Assembly: GCA_031277475.1 (NCBI GenBank)
Contig: JAITMJ010000108.1
Span: forward strand, 1 to 48,791
From: Flavobacteriaceae bacterium
Lineage (GTDB): Bacteria > Bacteroidota > Bacteroidia > Flavobacteriales > Weeksellaceae
DNA length: 48,791 nt
Direction: 5' to 3'
The notes under the pieces were generated by a model, which made no database searches, was not told the DNA's origin, and worked only from the letters and a program-made list of their open reading frames with translations. Within the stretch, counting starts at the first letter, position 1. Each line of letters starts with the position of its first letter. Both the position numbers and the translations under genes were made by a program. Shown here one piece after another: positions 32,382 through 41,796 of the stretch.

Positions 32382-33467
32382 CTAAGTGAAAACATAATCT
32401 CCGTCGCCTTCCTGAAAAATATCGGGCGCAATATTTTGAGTTTTGGGTAAAATATATGCACGTTTGCAACGGCGTTCGAAAATATACCGCATTCCGGATT
32501 TTCGGATTTTATTTACAATTCTCTCGTCAAAAATAGTCAATAGAATTAAATTTTCATCGGAAATTTTCTTTAAAATATACGCCGAAACATCGTCCATCAT
32601 ATCATCATCGGCAAAAACATAACTCACGGTGAGGTTTCTGTTTTTTGTTTTCAGCAGCAAAAAAGCGTTCAATTTTCCGCTTCTGAAAAATGCTGTGGAA
32701 TCGTATTCAAATTGTTCGCTTTTTGAGGAAAAATAATACCGTTTGCTTTCCGAATCCTGTTTCCCCTGCAATATCCAAGGATATTTCAATATCCATTCAA
32801 AATGTTCCGAAAACCGCTCGGCAAAATTGTTTTTTTTGTAAAAAGCATTAATAAAATCTTGAAAATCTTCATCAAAATTGATATCGGAAGCGATTTCGGA
32901 ATGAAATTTTATAGGTTTGTAAAATATTTTTTTAATGCTTAACAATGAATTTATCACAAAATCCGATGCTCTAAAAAGCGGTTTCAGAAATCGAATCTTG
33001 GGAAAACGAGTCGGCAAAATATCGCCAAAACAACTTCTGAGATAGAATCGGCTGCCGAATTTGTAAAGCGTAGGTCTAAAAACGCCCAAACTTTGATACA
33101 TTTTTTCCAAACTCGGAAGGAAGTTGGAAATGAGAAGTTTGTCGCCGCACTGTTTTATCAGCGGAAAAAAAAGCATCGAGGCTAAATTGCCGTTTCTTAA
33201 ATTTTCGTTTACCCAAAAAGTGCTTACCCAAAATATTTTTTCCCGCACTTGATTGGTATTGATGTAGCCCGGCAAAACGCCAACATAACCCAATAATTGT
33301 TCATTTTCATAAGCCGCCCAAAGCAATATGTCGTTTTCATCGGCGTCGGGATTTTGAATATGCGCTATCGCCCGATGACGGCTTATCGGGATTTGATTCA
33401 AATTTTTGTAAAAATCAGAATTGATGAATTTTTGTAATTCAGCACGATTGTAGGATTTTATCTGCAT
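32382..33467 (-). CDS. GNAT-like N-acyltransferase, first gene of FkbH operon
   Basis: In this 361-aa protein the N-terminal half has a GNAT-type pattern (LLGYVGVLPGYINTN, VSTFWVNENLRNGNLASMLF, ISNFLPSLEKMYQSLGVF). The second half (~215-350) looks like a second acetyltransferase-type lobe (SKRYYFSSKSEQFEYDSTAF, IYFERR-like ends). I recognise the fold class but not a specific family. It is cytoplasmic. The stop is 8 bp before the FkbH start. It may transfer the acyl unit from the carrier protein to an amino sugar (inference). Confidence 0.7.
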   Translation of the reverse strand: MQIKSYNRAELQKFINSDFYKNLNQIPISRHRAIAHIQNPDADENDILLWAAYENEQLLGYVGVLPGYINTNQVREKIFWVSTFWVNENLRNGNLASMLFFPLIKQCGDKLLISNFLPSLEKMYQSLGVFRPTLYKFGSRFYLRSCFGDILPTRFPKIRFLKPLFRASDFVINSLLSIKKIFYKPIKFHSEIASDINFDEDFQDFINAFYKKNNFAERFSEHFEWILKYPWILQGKQDSESKRYYFSSKSEQFEYDSTAFFRSGKLNAFLLLKTKNRNLTVSYVFADDDMMDDVSAYILKKISDENLILLTIFDERIVNKIRKSGMRYIFERRCKRAYILPKTQNIAPDIFQEGDGDYVFT

Positions 33468-33501
33468 GAAAACACGCTACCGCTATAATTGTTATTATTT
33501 T

Positions 33502-33509
33502 CAAAGTTA
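33502..33509 (-). promoter_or_regulatory. -7 promoter box TAACTTTG for the FkbH/ACP operon
   Basis: Perfect TAnnTTTG on the minus strand, ~31-nt leader to the ATG at 33467. It appears to be the only promoter for the four genes. Confidence 0.65.
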
Positions 33510-33540
33510 ATGAATTTCGGTTAGAAAAACACAGGCGAAA

Positions 33541-33580
33541 ACAAAAAGAAAATATCCTCAAATACTTGACTTGAGGATAT
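33541..33580 (-). terminator. Intrinsic terminator after the small outer-membrane barrel gene
   Basis: Perfect 10-bp stem ATATCCTCAA/TTGAGGATAT with a 9-nt loop. On the minus strand it is followed by a T-rich run. It insulates the FkbH operon from the upstream barrel gene. Confidence 0.8.
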
Positions 33581-33639
33581 CCCAAAATAATTTATATTAT
33601 GAAAAATATACTTTCTGCTTTTTATCAAGCAAAAATTCT

Positions 33640-34251
33640 TTAGAAAAGGAATTTTACACCTACTGAAATAGGAGATAAAAGTCCTGTATAATCCAATCCT
33701 GCATCTGCTACGTGAGCAATTTGAAAATTGGTGGTTGTGGTTTTCTCTGCTCCGGGAGCGTCAGGATCCAATGTAGTCGATGAGAAGTTGATAATATTGT
33801 ATGAAAACTCAAAAGAAACATTTTTCCAAACTACCACATCAAAACCGGCAGAAGCGGCAAGTCCGAATTGGGAAAGTTTGTTTTCGCTTTCGCTTTCTTT
33901 ACCAAACAATATTGGCGCGCCTAATTGGCCGAAGAAATAAAACGGACCGCTGATGTTCCAATATTTTCTTACCAATGGTTCAATAGCGAATACGCCTAAA
34001 TCTTGAGTTGTAGTATCACCCGCTTTTATGGTGTTTTTAATATACCCAAAAGCCAAACCGACCGTTACATCCGGACTAACGAATGTACCTACAATCGGCA
34101 ATACATTAAAACTGGAGCCTTTAACCTCTCCTTCTTTTTGTTGAGAAAATCCTACTTGTGCAGTAGCATACCATTTCCCTTTCAAACCTGCGTCTTGTGC
34201 GCTGTATAATCCTGCGATTAAGAGTGCGCTTGCTAACAATAATTTTTTCAT
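33640..34251 (-). CDS. Outer-membrane beta-barrel protein
   Basis: From the Met at 34251 the protein is ~203 aa with signal peptide MKKLLLASALLIAGLYSAQ. It then alternates strands such as GKWYATAQVGFSQQ, VTVGLAFGYIKN, FYFFGQLGAPILFG and FGLAASAGFDVVVW. It ends with the typical aromatic terminus VGVKFLF, recognised by the barrel assembly machinery. This is an OmpW/OprF-type small porin-like barrel. The longer frame to 34308 crosses the -7 box TATCTTTG at 34278-34285 and is rejected. Confidence 0.88.
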   Translation of the reverse strand: MKKLLLASALLIAGLYSAQDAGLKGKWYATAQVGFSQQKEGEVKGSSFNVLPIVGTFVSPDVTVGLAFGYIKNTIKAGDTTTQDLGVFAIEPLVRKYWNISGPFYFFGQLGAPILFGKESESENKLSQFGLAASAGFDVVVWKNVSFEFSYNIINFSSTTLDPDAPGAEKTTTTNFQIAHVADAGLDYTGLLSPISVGVKFLF

Positions 34252-34644
34252 GTTAATAAGAATTTTAAAATTTGCTGCAAAGATATAACTATTTTTGATA
34301 TTTCTCACATCCGATATATATGATTATTATCATGGGCTTTTCAAATCTCGCCTGCTGTCCTGAATATCCGTACAAACGATAATAATACGGAAATGATTTT
34401 ATTTCATACCGATACATTCTTTTTTTTCTTTAAAAATGTCCTCCGATGATTTGCAAAAAAAAGTATTGCATTTGCCTTTTTTATCTTGTAAACCTCAAAG
34501 ACAATAAATGAGGCGCAAAATATGCAACCTATCTTTTTTTGTTTAGGACGCTATTTGGGAAGAAGATTAAAAATTTGTTAAAAAAGTTTTGTATGTAAAA
34601 AAAATTATTTATACATTAGCCAAGTTAATTATAAAATTAGTTAT
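34252..34644. promoter_or_regulatory. Divergent promoter region of the barrel gene and the giant adhesin
   Basis: It contains TATCTTTG at 34278-34285 (minus, barrel gene, ~23-nt leader). On the plus strand TTG (34589-34591), a 20-bp spacer and TACATTAG (34612-34619, one mismatch) fit a -33/-7 promoter for the adhesin. The middle (34310-34560) is AT-rich with no open frame or clear repeat. Confidence 0.55.
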
Positions 34645-37600
34645 ATGAAAAGATTTTTATTATCGTGCTTTTTAGCACTACTCGGAATTGGGCTAAATGC
34701 CCAGATTACCGGTACTAAAATCATTGGGACAGATTATACGACATTGGCTGCCGCCTTTGCCGATTTGAATGCCCAAGGTGTAGGTGCCGGTGGAGCCACG
34801 CTTAATATCCCTGTGGGATATTCGGAAACGGCTCCTGCAGGTGGTTTTCTACTTGGAACCGCTACATTGAATGGAACGCTTTCTGCAGCCAATCCGTTGG
34901 TGATACAGAAAAGCGGAACGGGAGCAAATCCTGTGTTTACGGCTTATACCGGAACGGGTACTCTGGATGCTTACTTTAAGTTTGTGGGAGTAGATTATGT
35001 TACCATTGATGGAATCACACTTCAAGAAAGCAGTAGTAATACCACTGCAGTAACATTGATGGAAAGAGGTTTTGCTTTTTATAACCTTAGTGCTACGGAC
35101 GGGTGCAACAACAATACCGTGCAGAATTGTACGGTGAATTTTCCTCCGGGTGCTGCAGTTGTAAACCAAACCGAGGGAATATACTTTACGCATACCAATG
35201 CAGCAGGAACAGAGATGACTCCGACTGCCGAGAGCGGAACACATTCCAACAACAAAATCTACGGAAATACGGTTAATAATCCTTTGTCAAGAGGTATTAC
35301 TTTTGTTGGAAACAGAAGTGCTGCGCCTTTTGCGTTGCGAGATACCGATAATGATGTCGGTGGAAGTTCTGCGGCTACAGGAAATACGCTTAACAATGTC
35401 GGAGATTTGGGATACGTTACTGCTAATGGTGTTTTTGGTATTGCACAGCAAAATATGAATGTTTCCAACAATATCATGATTTTTGCAGACGGCGGATTGG
35501 GAGTGCAAGCAATCTATATTGATGCGGATAATAGTTCTGCCACGGTAAATAACAATACCATCACCGCTCCGAACAGACAGCTGTACTATGCCAGCACAAC
35601 TGACCCTAATCAACAAGGAACCTATTCGGGTATTTATTGTCTTAACACAGCCGGAGCAGCAGCACCTTTTACAGTAACTGCAAACAACAACAATATCAAT
35701 ATCGGAACCCCAACGATATTCAACGCTGTTGCGATTCCGCCGATTCGACCGATTTTATCTGCTTTTGCAGCAACACCAAATACGGGAGCATTTACCGCTA
35801 TCGGCAATAATGTGCAAGGATCTGCTATAGGTGCTTTTTATGGAATATATTCTACCGCATCGGGTACATTAAATATTAACAATAATGAAGTCCACGGAAT
35901 TGCTACCGACGGTGCAGTGAGTGCCAGTACCGCTTATGGAATATGGCTTGGAGCATTAGGAGCAACCACGAATATTACAAATAATAAAATTCACGATTTC
36001 CAATCTATGGGTGCTACAAGTGCGGCTCACGGGATTTATGTGGCAACAGGCACTGCAGGTGCTACCGTAAATATCGTAAACAACTTGATTGGCGATTTGA
36101 GAACGCCGCTATCCAGTGTGGCTACGCCAAGTATTTCGGGGATTTATTTAGTTCCGGTAACGGCTAATACCAAATACAATGTGTATTACAACAGCATTTA
36201 TCTGAACGCTACCTCCACCGGAGCGAACTTCAGCACGACGGGTATTTTCCATACCAACTCTGCTACGGCTACTTCCGGAGAATTGGATATGAGAGACAAC
36301 ATCATTGTAAATCTTTCTACACCTAACGGAACAGGGCGCGCAACCGCATTGAGAAGAAGTGCGGCGGCTTTAGCCAATTATGCCTCAACTTCCAACAATA
36401 ATGATCTTTCTGTAGGCACTGCTACCAACAGCAATATTTATTTTGACGGAACCACAGGATATAATTTCGCGAATTTCCAAACAGCAGTAGCCCCAAGAGA
36501 AGCGGCTTCGGAAAATATTAATCCGGCATTTGTATCTACTGTCGGCGCAAACGCAAGTTTCCTTACTCCAAAAGGAGGAGACGTAGCAAACCAGCCGTTA
36601 GATAATAAAGGTGCAACCATTACCGGAATTACTACGGATTATACAGGTGCTACAAGAAATGCCACAACGCCGGATATGGGTGCTTATGAGTTTACTTACG
36701 CACCGCTTGCATATTGTGCGGCAGGTGCTACCACTACAGGTGCAGAGAAAATTACAAATGTAACTTTTGCAGGTTTTAACAATAATTCTACTTCAACAGC
36801 GGGTTATGAAGATTTCACAAGCATTACAGGAAATGTAACCGCAGGAACCGCTTATCCGTTTTCTGCCACACAGAATGGACTTGGATATTCCGGCGATATT
36901 TTGAAAGTGTGGATAGACTATAATCAAGACGGCGATTTTGCAGATGCCGGTGAATTGGCGCTCACAAATGCCGGCGGCGGCGGATTAGGTCCCTATATCG
37001 GAAACATCACCATTCCGGCAACCGCTTCGGGAGGAATTACCAGAATGAGAGTAAGACTTTACGATGGCGGTGAAACTACCGGAGACCCTTGTGGAACAAC
37101 TCCTTTTTACGGTCAAGTGGAAGATTATACGCTGGATATCACACCGGGAACGGCAGTAGGATATTGCGATGCCGGAGGTGCTATTACTGCTTTTGAAGTC
37201 ATTAACAATGTAACTTTTGCAGGTATTAACAATAATTCTACCACAACAGCAGGCGGTTATCAGGATTTCACAAACGTTGTAGGAAACGCAATACAAGGAA
37301 ATTCTTATCCGTTCTCGGCTGCGGAAAATTTGGGTTATTCTTATGCAGACGATCAACTTTTAGTTTGGATAGATTTCAACCAAGATATGGATTTTGATGA
37401 TGCCGGCGAACAAGTTTTCTCAGCTTCGGGTCCATCTCCTTGGTCAGGAAACATCGCTATTCCGGCAACTGCAACACAGGGACCTACAAGAATGAGAGTA
37501 AGATTGCATGACACATTCTCCGGTGGAAATGCTACGCCTTGCGGATATTCCACTATTGGCGAGGTAGAAGATTACACCATCAATATCAAACTTCCGCCAA

Positions 37601-40600
37601 CCATCAATGTAACTGCAAGTGCAGGAACACCAACAGGTGCGTATGCTACTTTGAAAGAAGCGTTTGATGCCGTTAATGACGGAACACACCAAGGAAATAT
37701 TGACGTGGTTGTATTCGCTAATACCATAGAAACCGCTACTGCCGTGTTGAACGCAAGCGGAACAGGAAGCAGTAACTATACCAATGTTACCGTGAAACCG
37801 GATGCATCAACTACACCAACCATTGGTGGATCCGTAGCAAGTGCACCATTGATAGAGATTCGGGGAAGCAACTTTACCATAGACGGTTCAAACAACGGAA
37901 CAACTTCTCGCGATTTGACCATCCAAAACACTGCGACTACAGCCCCTGTGGTGATTCGCATGTCTTCCACTCCTACTAACAGAACTGATAATATCACTTT
38001 GAAAAACGCAACGTTTATTGATGGTATCAATCAAAATACTGCGATTTTATTAGCGGATATTAATCCGACCTTAACCGGAGGTAACTTTAAAGACGTGATG
38101 ATAGATAATATTTCTGTTCAAAATGCCTTTAATGGTATCCTTGCGTTTGGAGTTTTTAGTCCGGGAGTCAATGGTAACATAACCGTTAAAAACTCTAATT
38201 TTGATACTGCGGGAGCCAATGCGATTTCCGGTTCGGCTATCGCTATACAAGGGGTAGATGGTGCTGTAGTAGATAATAATACTATTGGAAACTTTGCATC
38301 ATCATTGAATCAAGCGATGAGAGGAGTTTGGTTCGCGAACGGTACTATCAATGCCAGTGCTACTAACAATACCATTTTCAACTTATCATCAGGGGTAGGT
38401 AGTAACAACGTAGGTATTAATGTAACCGGTACTGCTACCACTGCACCGAATTTCAATATTACCATTACCAATAATAAAATTACCAATATTAAAAATACCA
38501 GTACCACCGGTTATGGAGCAGAAGGTATTGTATTAAGTGGTAATAACACTACCGGAAATATAACGGTGTATAACAATTTTATTTCCGATGTTGCAGCGTA
38601 TGGATACACTCCGGCTTGGGGAGTAACAGATAATGGTTACGGAATATTTGTAGCTCCGGGTACAGGTTATAAAATTTATAACAATACCGTTAATATGGCT
38701 ACTGACCAAATCAGTGCCGCCGGAGGTAATACAGCACCAATAACCATTGCTACCGGTGTTGCGGCAGGAGCCATTGATTTGAGAAATAATATTTTTGTTA
38801 CCACTCAAACCAAAGGTACTCGCTATGCGATATACAGTGCTTCACCGAACACTGCATACAGCAATATTGATAACAACGATTATTATTCCGCAGGTCCAAA
38901 TCTCGGGTTTATCGGAGGAACAGCAAGAGCAACGTTGGCTGACATTCAAACAGGTTTCGGAGGAAATACCAATTCAGCAGATATTTTGCCGGTATTCACT
39001 TCCGCTACAGACTTGCACTTGGATGCAACCAATATTGCGCTGAATAATCTCGGAACTCCACTTGCTGAAGTTACCACAGATATTGACGGCGAAACCAGAA
39101 ACACAACTACGCCGGATATGGGTGCAGATGAATTTGATGCTACGCCTCCGGGCTGTCTCAACGATCCTTACGGAGAATATCCGCACAGCATCTATACACC
39201 TGTATGTAATGGAGTTGTAGGAGTAATTGTTCCGGACGGTTGGGCAGGAGAATATTCTACAGTAGCAGTAACCGCAGGAACAGAATATACATTCGCAAGT
39301 TCCATTGCCACCGATTTCATCACCATCAGCGATGATGCAGGAACTACCACATTGGCAAGCGGAACGGGAACTGTAGTTTGGACTGCAACTGCAAGTGCAA
39401 ACGTTCGATTCTATACTCATTTGGATTCTAATTGTACACCGGATGATCAATCATTGAGAGCGAGAACCGTGAAATGCGGAACATTGACGTATTGCGGACC
39501 GATTGTCTTCGACTTTAATGTAGAGCCGATCACATTGGTAGATTTCGCAGGAATTCATAATGAAACTTCACCGGCGATAAACGGAACACCAGACCACGAA
39601 GACTTCACTACTTCTGTAGCACCGGGCAACGTGAACCAAGGATTCCCTTATCAAATCAGCGTGAACGGAAATGCAGACGGAGGCTTTGAAAACTACTATG
39701 TAGTATTCGCAGACTGGAACCAAAACGGCGTATTGAACGATGCCGGAGAAGTTTACTTCGGAGACGGAAGCCTTATGCTTGTCGGTTCAGACGGCGTGAG
39801 CAATCCGCCTGCTACAGGAATTATTACCGTTCCTGCAGGAGCAACATTGGGCAACACCCTAATGAGAGTGAAAAAAGTGTATAGTTTTGGAGTTCCACCG
39901 GTATTCCCATTCACCGACCCTTGTGAAGGAGACGGTTACGGACAAGTGGAAGACTACACCATTACTGTAGGTACTCCACCGACCATACTTCCGGATTGTA
40001 CAGGTTTTGGAATCACTTACCCTCAAAATCAAGATGTAATTGCCGGAGGAAACGTAACCCTTACTTGGACTGCCGCTGCAAATTCTATCGGCTACCACGT
40101 GAAAGTGGGAACTACTTTCGGAGGTATTGAAGTATTTGGAGGTGATGTTATCGGAGCCACTTCGCTTACGGTTACATTAGATCCGGAAACTATTTATTAT
40201 CTGAGCGTAACGCCATATAATAATATGGGTAATGCCGCTTGTACCGAGGAAATCCTGTTCCAAACAGACGATTCTCCGATTGGTTGTACCAATGCACCAA
40301 ACGGTCAATATCCGGGTGGTGTGTTCGTACCTGCGTGCATAGGAACTCCACAAGCGATTACCACAATAGGATGGCCGGGAGAATATTCATTAGTAGCGGT
40401 AACCGCCGGAACTGAATATATCTTCTCAAGCGATATTTCTACAGACTACATTACCATCTCGGATGCAAACGGAATTGTAACATTGGCAGCAGGCACAGGT
40501 TCTGTAACTTGGACTGCAACTGCAACTGCAAACGTTCGATTCTATACTCACCTTGATGCAAGTTGCAACGTTGATTCATCATTCAGAGCAAGAATGGTAC

Positions 40601-41382
40601 AATGCGGAACACCACCGCCGCCACCTGAAGATTGCGAAGATTTCTTTGCATTGACGAATCCTGTTGCCGTTGATAACGCATTGTTCTTTGGAGGAGCCAC
40701 TGCTCAACATATAGCAACAGATATTCCGGTAGGAAATACAGCATTCACTGTTTACGGTATGGAACCGACAGTAGCCTATCCTGCGGGATGGCCTACGCCA
40801 ATCACGTTCTCATTCAGATTCTATGATGATGGTAGCGGAGTTCCGGGAACTGAATTCGATACCAGAACAGGTATTGTTACAAACTTCGTGTATGTATATT
40901 CAGAATTCGGTCGAGATTTCTACAAATATACCGTAGCATTCGATACTCCGATTAACTTTAATGCCAATACCACTTATTGGATAGAAGTTGAATCCACTGC
41001 CGAAGCATGGGAAACAGAAGAAGTCCTTATGTTCGGTAGCGACGATGCGTTCTACAATACCAATACCGGAGGTGCTTGGACTAATACCGGTATCGATCAA
41101 TTTGTATTCAATTTACTTTGCGACGACCCATTGGCAGTAGGCGAAGCAGGAAATTCCGGCTTGGCATATTATCCAAACCCTGTGAAAGATGTATTGAACA
41201 TTACATCTAAACAGAAAGTGGAAAGCGTAGAAATCTACAGCGTTGCCGGTCAGAAAGTAATGACGGTATCTAAAGTGTCAGACGGAAAAGTGAACGTGAG
41301 CAAATTGTCTCAAGGCGTTTATGTATTCCGCGTGAAACTTGAAAACGGACAAGTGGAAACCTTTAAAATTATTAAAGACTAA
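34645..41382 (+). CDS. Giant T9SS-sorted surface protein (beta-helix, GEVED, Fn3 domains), 2245 aa
   Basis: Signal peptide MKRFLLSCFLALLGIGLNAQ. Domains: beta-helix repeats (~25-690) closing with TTPDMGAYEF; two GEVED domains (~690-833 and ~838-982; GQVEDYTL, GEVEDYTI); a second beta-helix region (~985-1500) closing with TTPDMGADEF; a ~110-residue module (~1501-1612) repeated at ~1880-1990 (GEYS-VAVTAGTEY, NVRFYTHLD); a third GEVED (~1613-1775); an Fn3-like domain (~1779-1875); a lectin- or choice-of-anchor-like part (~1995-2165); and a type A T9SS C-terminal domain (YYPNPVKDVLNI, then FKIIKD). It is probably a cell-surface adhesin. Base composition looks less AT-rich than neighbours. Two strong terminators follow. 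Confidence 0.93.
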   Translation: MKRFLLSCFLALLGIGLNAQITGTKIIGTDYTTLAAAFADLNAQGVGAGGATLNIPVGYSETAPAGGFLLGTATLNGTLSAANPLVIQKSGTGANPVFTAYTGTGTLDAYFKFVGVDYVTIDGITLQESSSNTTAVTLMERGFAFYNLSATDGCNNNTVQNCTVNFPPGAAVVNQTEGIYFTHTNAAGTEMTPTAESGTHSNNKIYGNTVNNPLSRGITFVGNRSAAPFALRDTDNDVGGSSAATGNTLNNVGDLGYVTANGVFGIAQQNMNVSNNIMIFADGGLGVQAIYIDADNSSATVNNNTITAPNRQLYYASTTDPNQQGTYSGIYCLNTAGAAAPFTVTANNNNINIGTPTIFNAVAIPPIRPILSAFAATPNTGAFTAIGNNVQGSAIGAFYGIYSTASGTLNINNNEVHGIATDGAVSASTAYGIWLGALGATTNITNNKIHDFQSMGATSAAHGIYVATGTAGATVNIVNNLIGDLRTPLSSVATPSISGIYLVPVTANTKYNVYYNSIYLNATSTGANFSTTGIFHTNSATATSGELDMRDNIIVNLSTPNGTGRATALRRSAAALANYASTSNNNDLSVGTATNSNIYFDGTTGYNFANFQTAVAPREAASENINPAFVSTVGANASFLTPKGGDVANQPLDNKGATITGITTDYTGATRNATTPDMGAYEFTYAPLAYCAAGATTTGAEKITNVTFAGFNNNSTSTAGYEDFTSITGNVTAGTAYPFSATQNGLGYSGDILKVWIDYNQDGDFADAGELALTNAGGGGLGPYIGNITIPATASGGITRMRVRLYDGGETTGDPCGTTPFYGQVEDYTLDITPGTAVGYCDAGGAITAFEVINNVTFAGINNNSTTTAGGYQDFTNVVGNAIQGNSYPFSAAENLGYSYADDQLLVWIDFNQDMDFDDAGEQVFSASGPSPWSGNIAIPATATQGPTRMRVRLHDTFSGGNATPCGYSTIGEVEDYTINIKLPPTINVTASAGTPTGAYATLKEAFDAVNDGTHQGNIDVVVFANTIETATAVLNASGTGSSNYTNVTVKPDASTTPTIGGSVASAPLIEIRGSNFTIDGSNNGTTSRDLTIQNTATTAPVVIRMSSTPTNRTDNITLKNATFIDGINQNTAILLADINPTLTGGNFKDVMIDNISVQNAFNGILAFGVFSPGVNGNITVKNSNFDTAGANAISGSAIAIQGVDGAVVDNNTIGNFASSLNQAMRGVWFANGTINASATNNTIFNLSSGVGSNNVGINVTGTATTAPNFNITITNNKITNIKNTSTTGYGAEGIVLSGNNTTGNITVYNNFISDVAAYGYTPAWGVTDNGYGIFVAPGTGYKIYNNTVNMATDQISAAGGNTAPITIATGVAAGAIDLRNNIFVTTQTKGTRYAIYSASPNTAYSNIDNNDYYSAGPNLGFIGGTARATLADIQTGFGGNTNSADILPVFTSATDLHLDATNIALNNLGTPLAEVTTDIDGETRNTTTPDMGADEFDATPPGCLNDPYGEYPHSIYTPVCNGVVGVIVPDGWAGEYSTVAVTAGTEYTFASSIATDFITISDDAGTTTLASGTGTVVWTATASANVRFYTHLDSNCTPDDQSLRARTVKCGTLTYCGPIVFDFNVEPITLVDFAGIHNETSPAINGTPDHEDFTTSVAPGNVNQGFPYQISVNGNADGGFENYYVVFADWNQNGVLNDAGEVYFGDGSLMLVGSDGVSNPPATGIITVPAGATLGNTLMRVKKVYSFGVPPVFPFTDPCEGDGYGQVEDYTITVGTPPTILPDCTGFGITYPQNQDVIAGGNVTLTWTAAANSIGYHVKVGTTFGGIEVFGGDVIGATSLTVTLDPETIYYLSVTPYNNMGNAACTEEILFQTDDSPIGCTNAPNGQYPGGVFVPACIGTPQAITTIGWPGEYSLVAVTAGTEYIFSSDISTDYITISDANGIVTLAAGTGSVTWTATATANVRFYTHLDASCNVDSSFRARMVQCGTPPPPPEDCEDFFALTNPVAVDNALFFGGATAQHIATDIPVGNTAFTVYGMEPTVAYPAGWPTPITFSFRFYDDGSGVPGTEFDTRTGIVTNFVYVYSEFGRDFYKYTVAFDTPINFNANTTYWIEVESTAEAWETEEVLMFGSDDAFYNTNTGGAWTNTGIDQFVFNLLCDDPLAVGEAGNSGLAYYPNPVKDVLNITSKQKVESVEIYSVAGQKVMTVSKVSDGKVNVSKLSQGVYVFRVKLENGQVETFKIIKD

Positions 41383-41395
41383 TCCTCACCCCCGA

Positions 41396-41416
41396 CCCCT
41401 CTCCAAAGGAGAGGGG
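41396..41416. repeat. CCCCTCTCC/GGAGAGGGG hairpin repeat
   Basis: Perfect 9-bp stem with AAA loop, preceded by CCTCACCCCCGAC, just after the adhesin stop codon. It resembles short repeats commonly seen between genes in Bacteroidota; no T tract follows. Confidence 0.5.
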
Positions 41417-41464
41417 AGCGGTGGATGACCAATGGCTGTTGGCAATAAATATTTAATTAATGCA

Positions 41465-41497
41465 AGCGGGCTCACAAAATTGTGAGCCCGCTTTTTT
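41465..41497 (+). terminator. Strong intrinsic terminator after the giant adhesin
   Basis: Perfect 13-bp stem AGCGGGCTCACAA/TTGTGAGCCCGCT with a 2-nt central AA, followed by T6. The helix is very stable and GC-rich. Confidence 0.92.
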
Positions 41498-41594
41498 GTG
41501 GCTTGAAATATGTGCGGATTGTCACCCTGAGTACAGACGAAAAGTCTGCGAACATAGTTCACGAAGGGTTGGGCTAATGGCTTTATATAAAACG

Positions 41595-41631
41595 CTCCGC
41601 CTCGTCAATAAAGACGAGGCGGAGGTTTTTT
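41595..41631 (+). terminator. Second tandem intrinsic terminator
   Basis: Perfect 12-bp stem CTCCGCCTCGTC/GACGAGGCGGAG with loop AATAAA, followed by G and T6. It is ~100 bp past the first terminator with no gene between. Confidence 0.92.
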
Positions 41632-41632
41632 G

Positions 41633-41796
41633 TTTTTGAAGATTCGAAAATGTTTGAGATTTATAGTTTAATATATTGATGTGAAATAAAAATCAATTTC
41701 GTATTATTTAACGTGTTTTAAACTGCGAAACTCTCAACACTTCGATAAACTCAGCGTAACAAGCCATTTGCTATAAGACAAAAGCCATCAGCAAAA
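41633..41796. other. Intergenic tail between convergent T9SS genes
   Basis: It contains a degenerate CAACACTTCGATAAACTCAG repeat (~41730) of the flavobacterial type and low-complexity AT sequence. No gene is seen. Confidence 0.4.

Noticed and set aside
35259-39450. Many minus-strand frames of 60-158 aa within the giant adhesin
   Set aside because: They mirror the repetitive Thr/Asn/Gly coding of the plus strand and lack start signals or recognisable domains.
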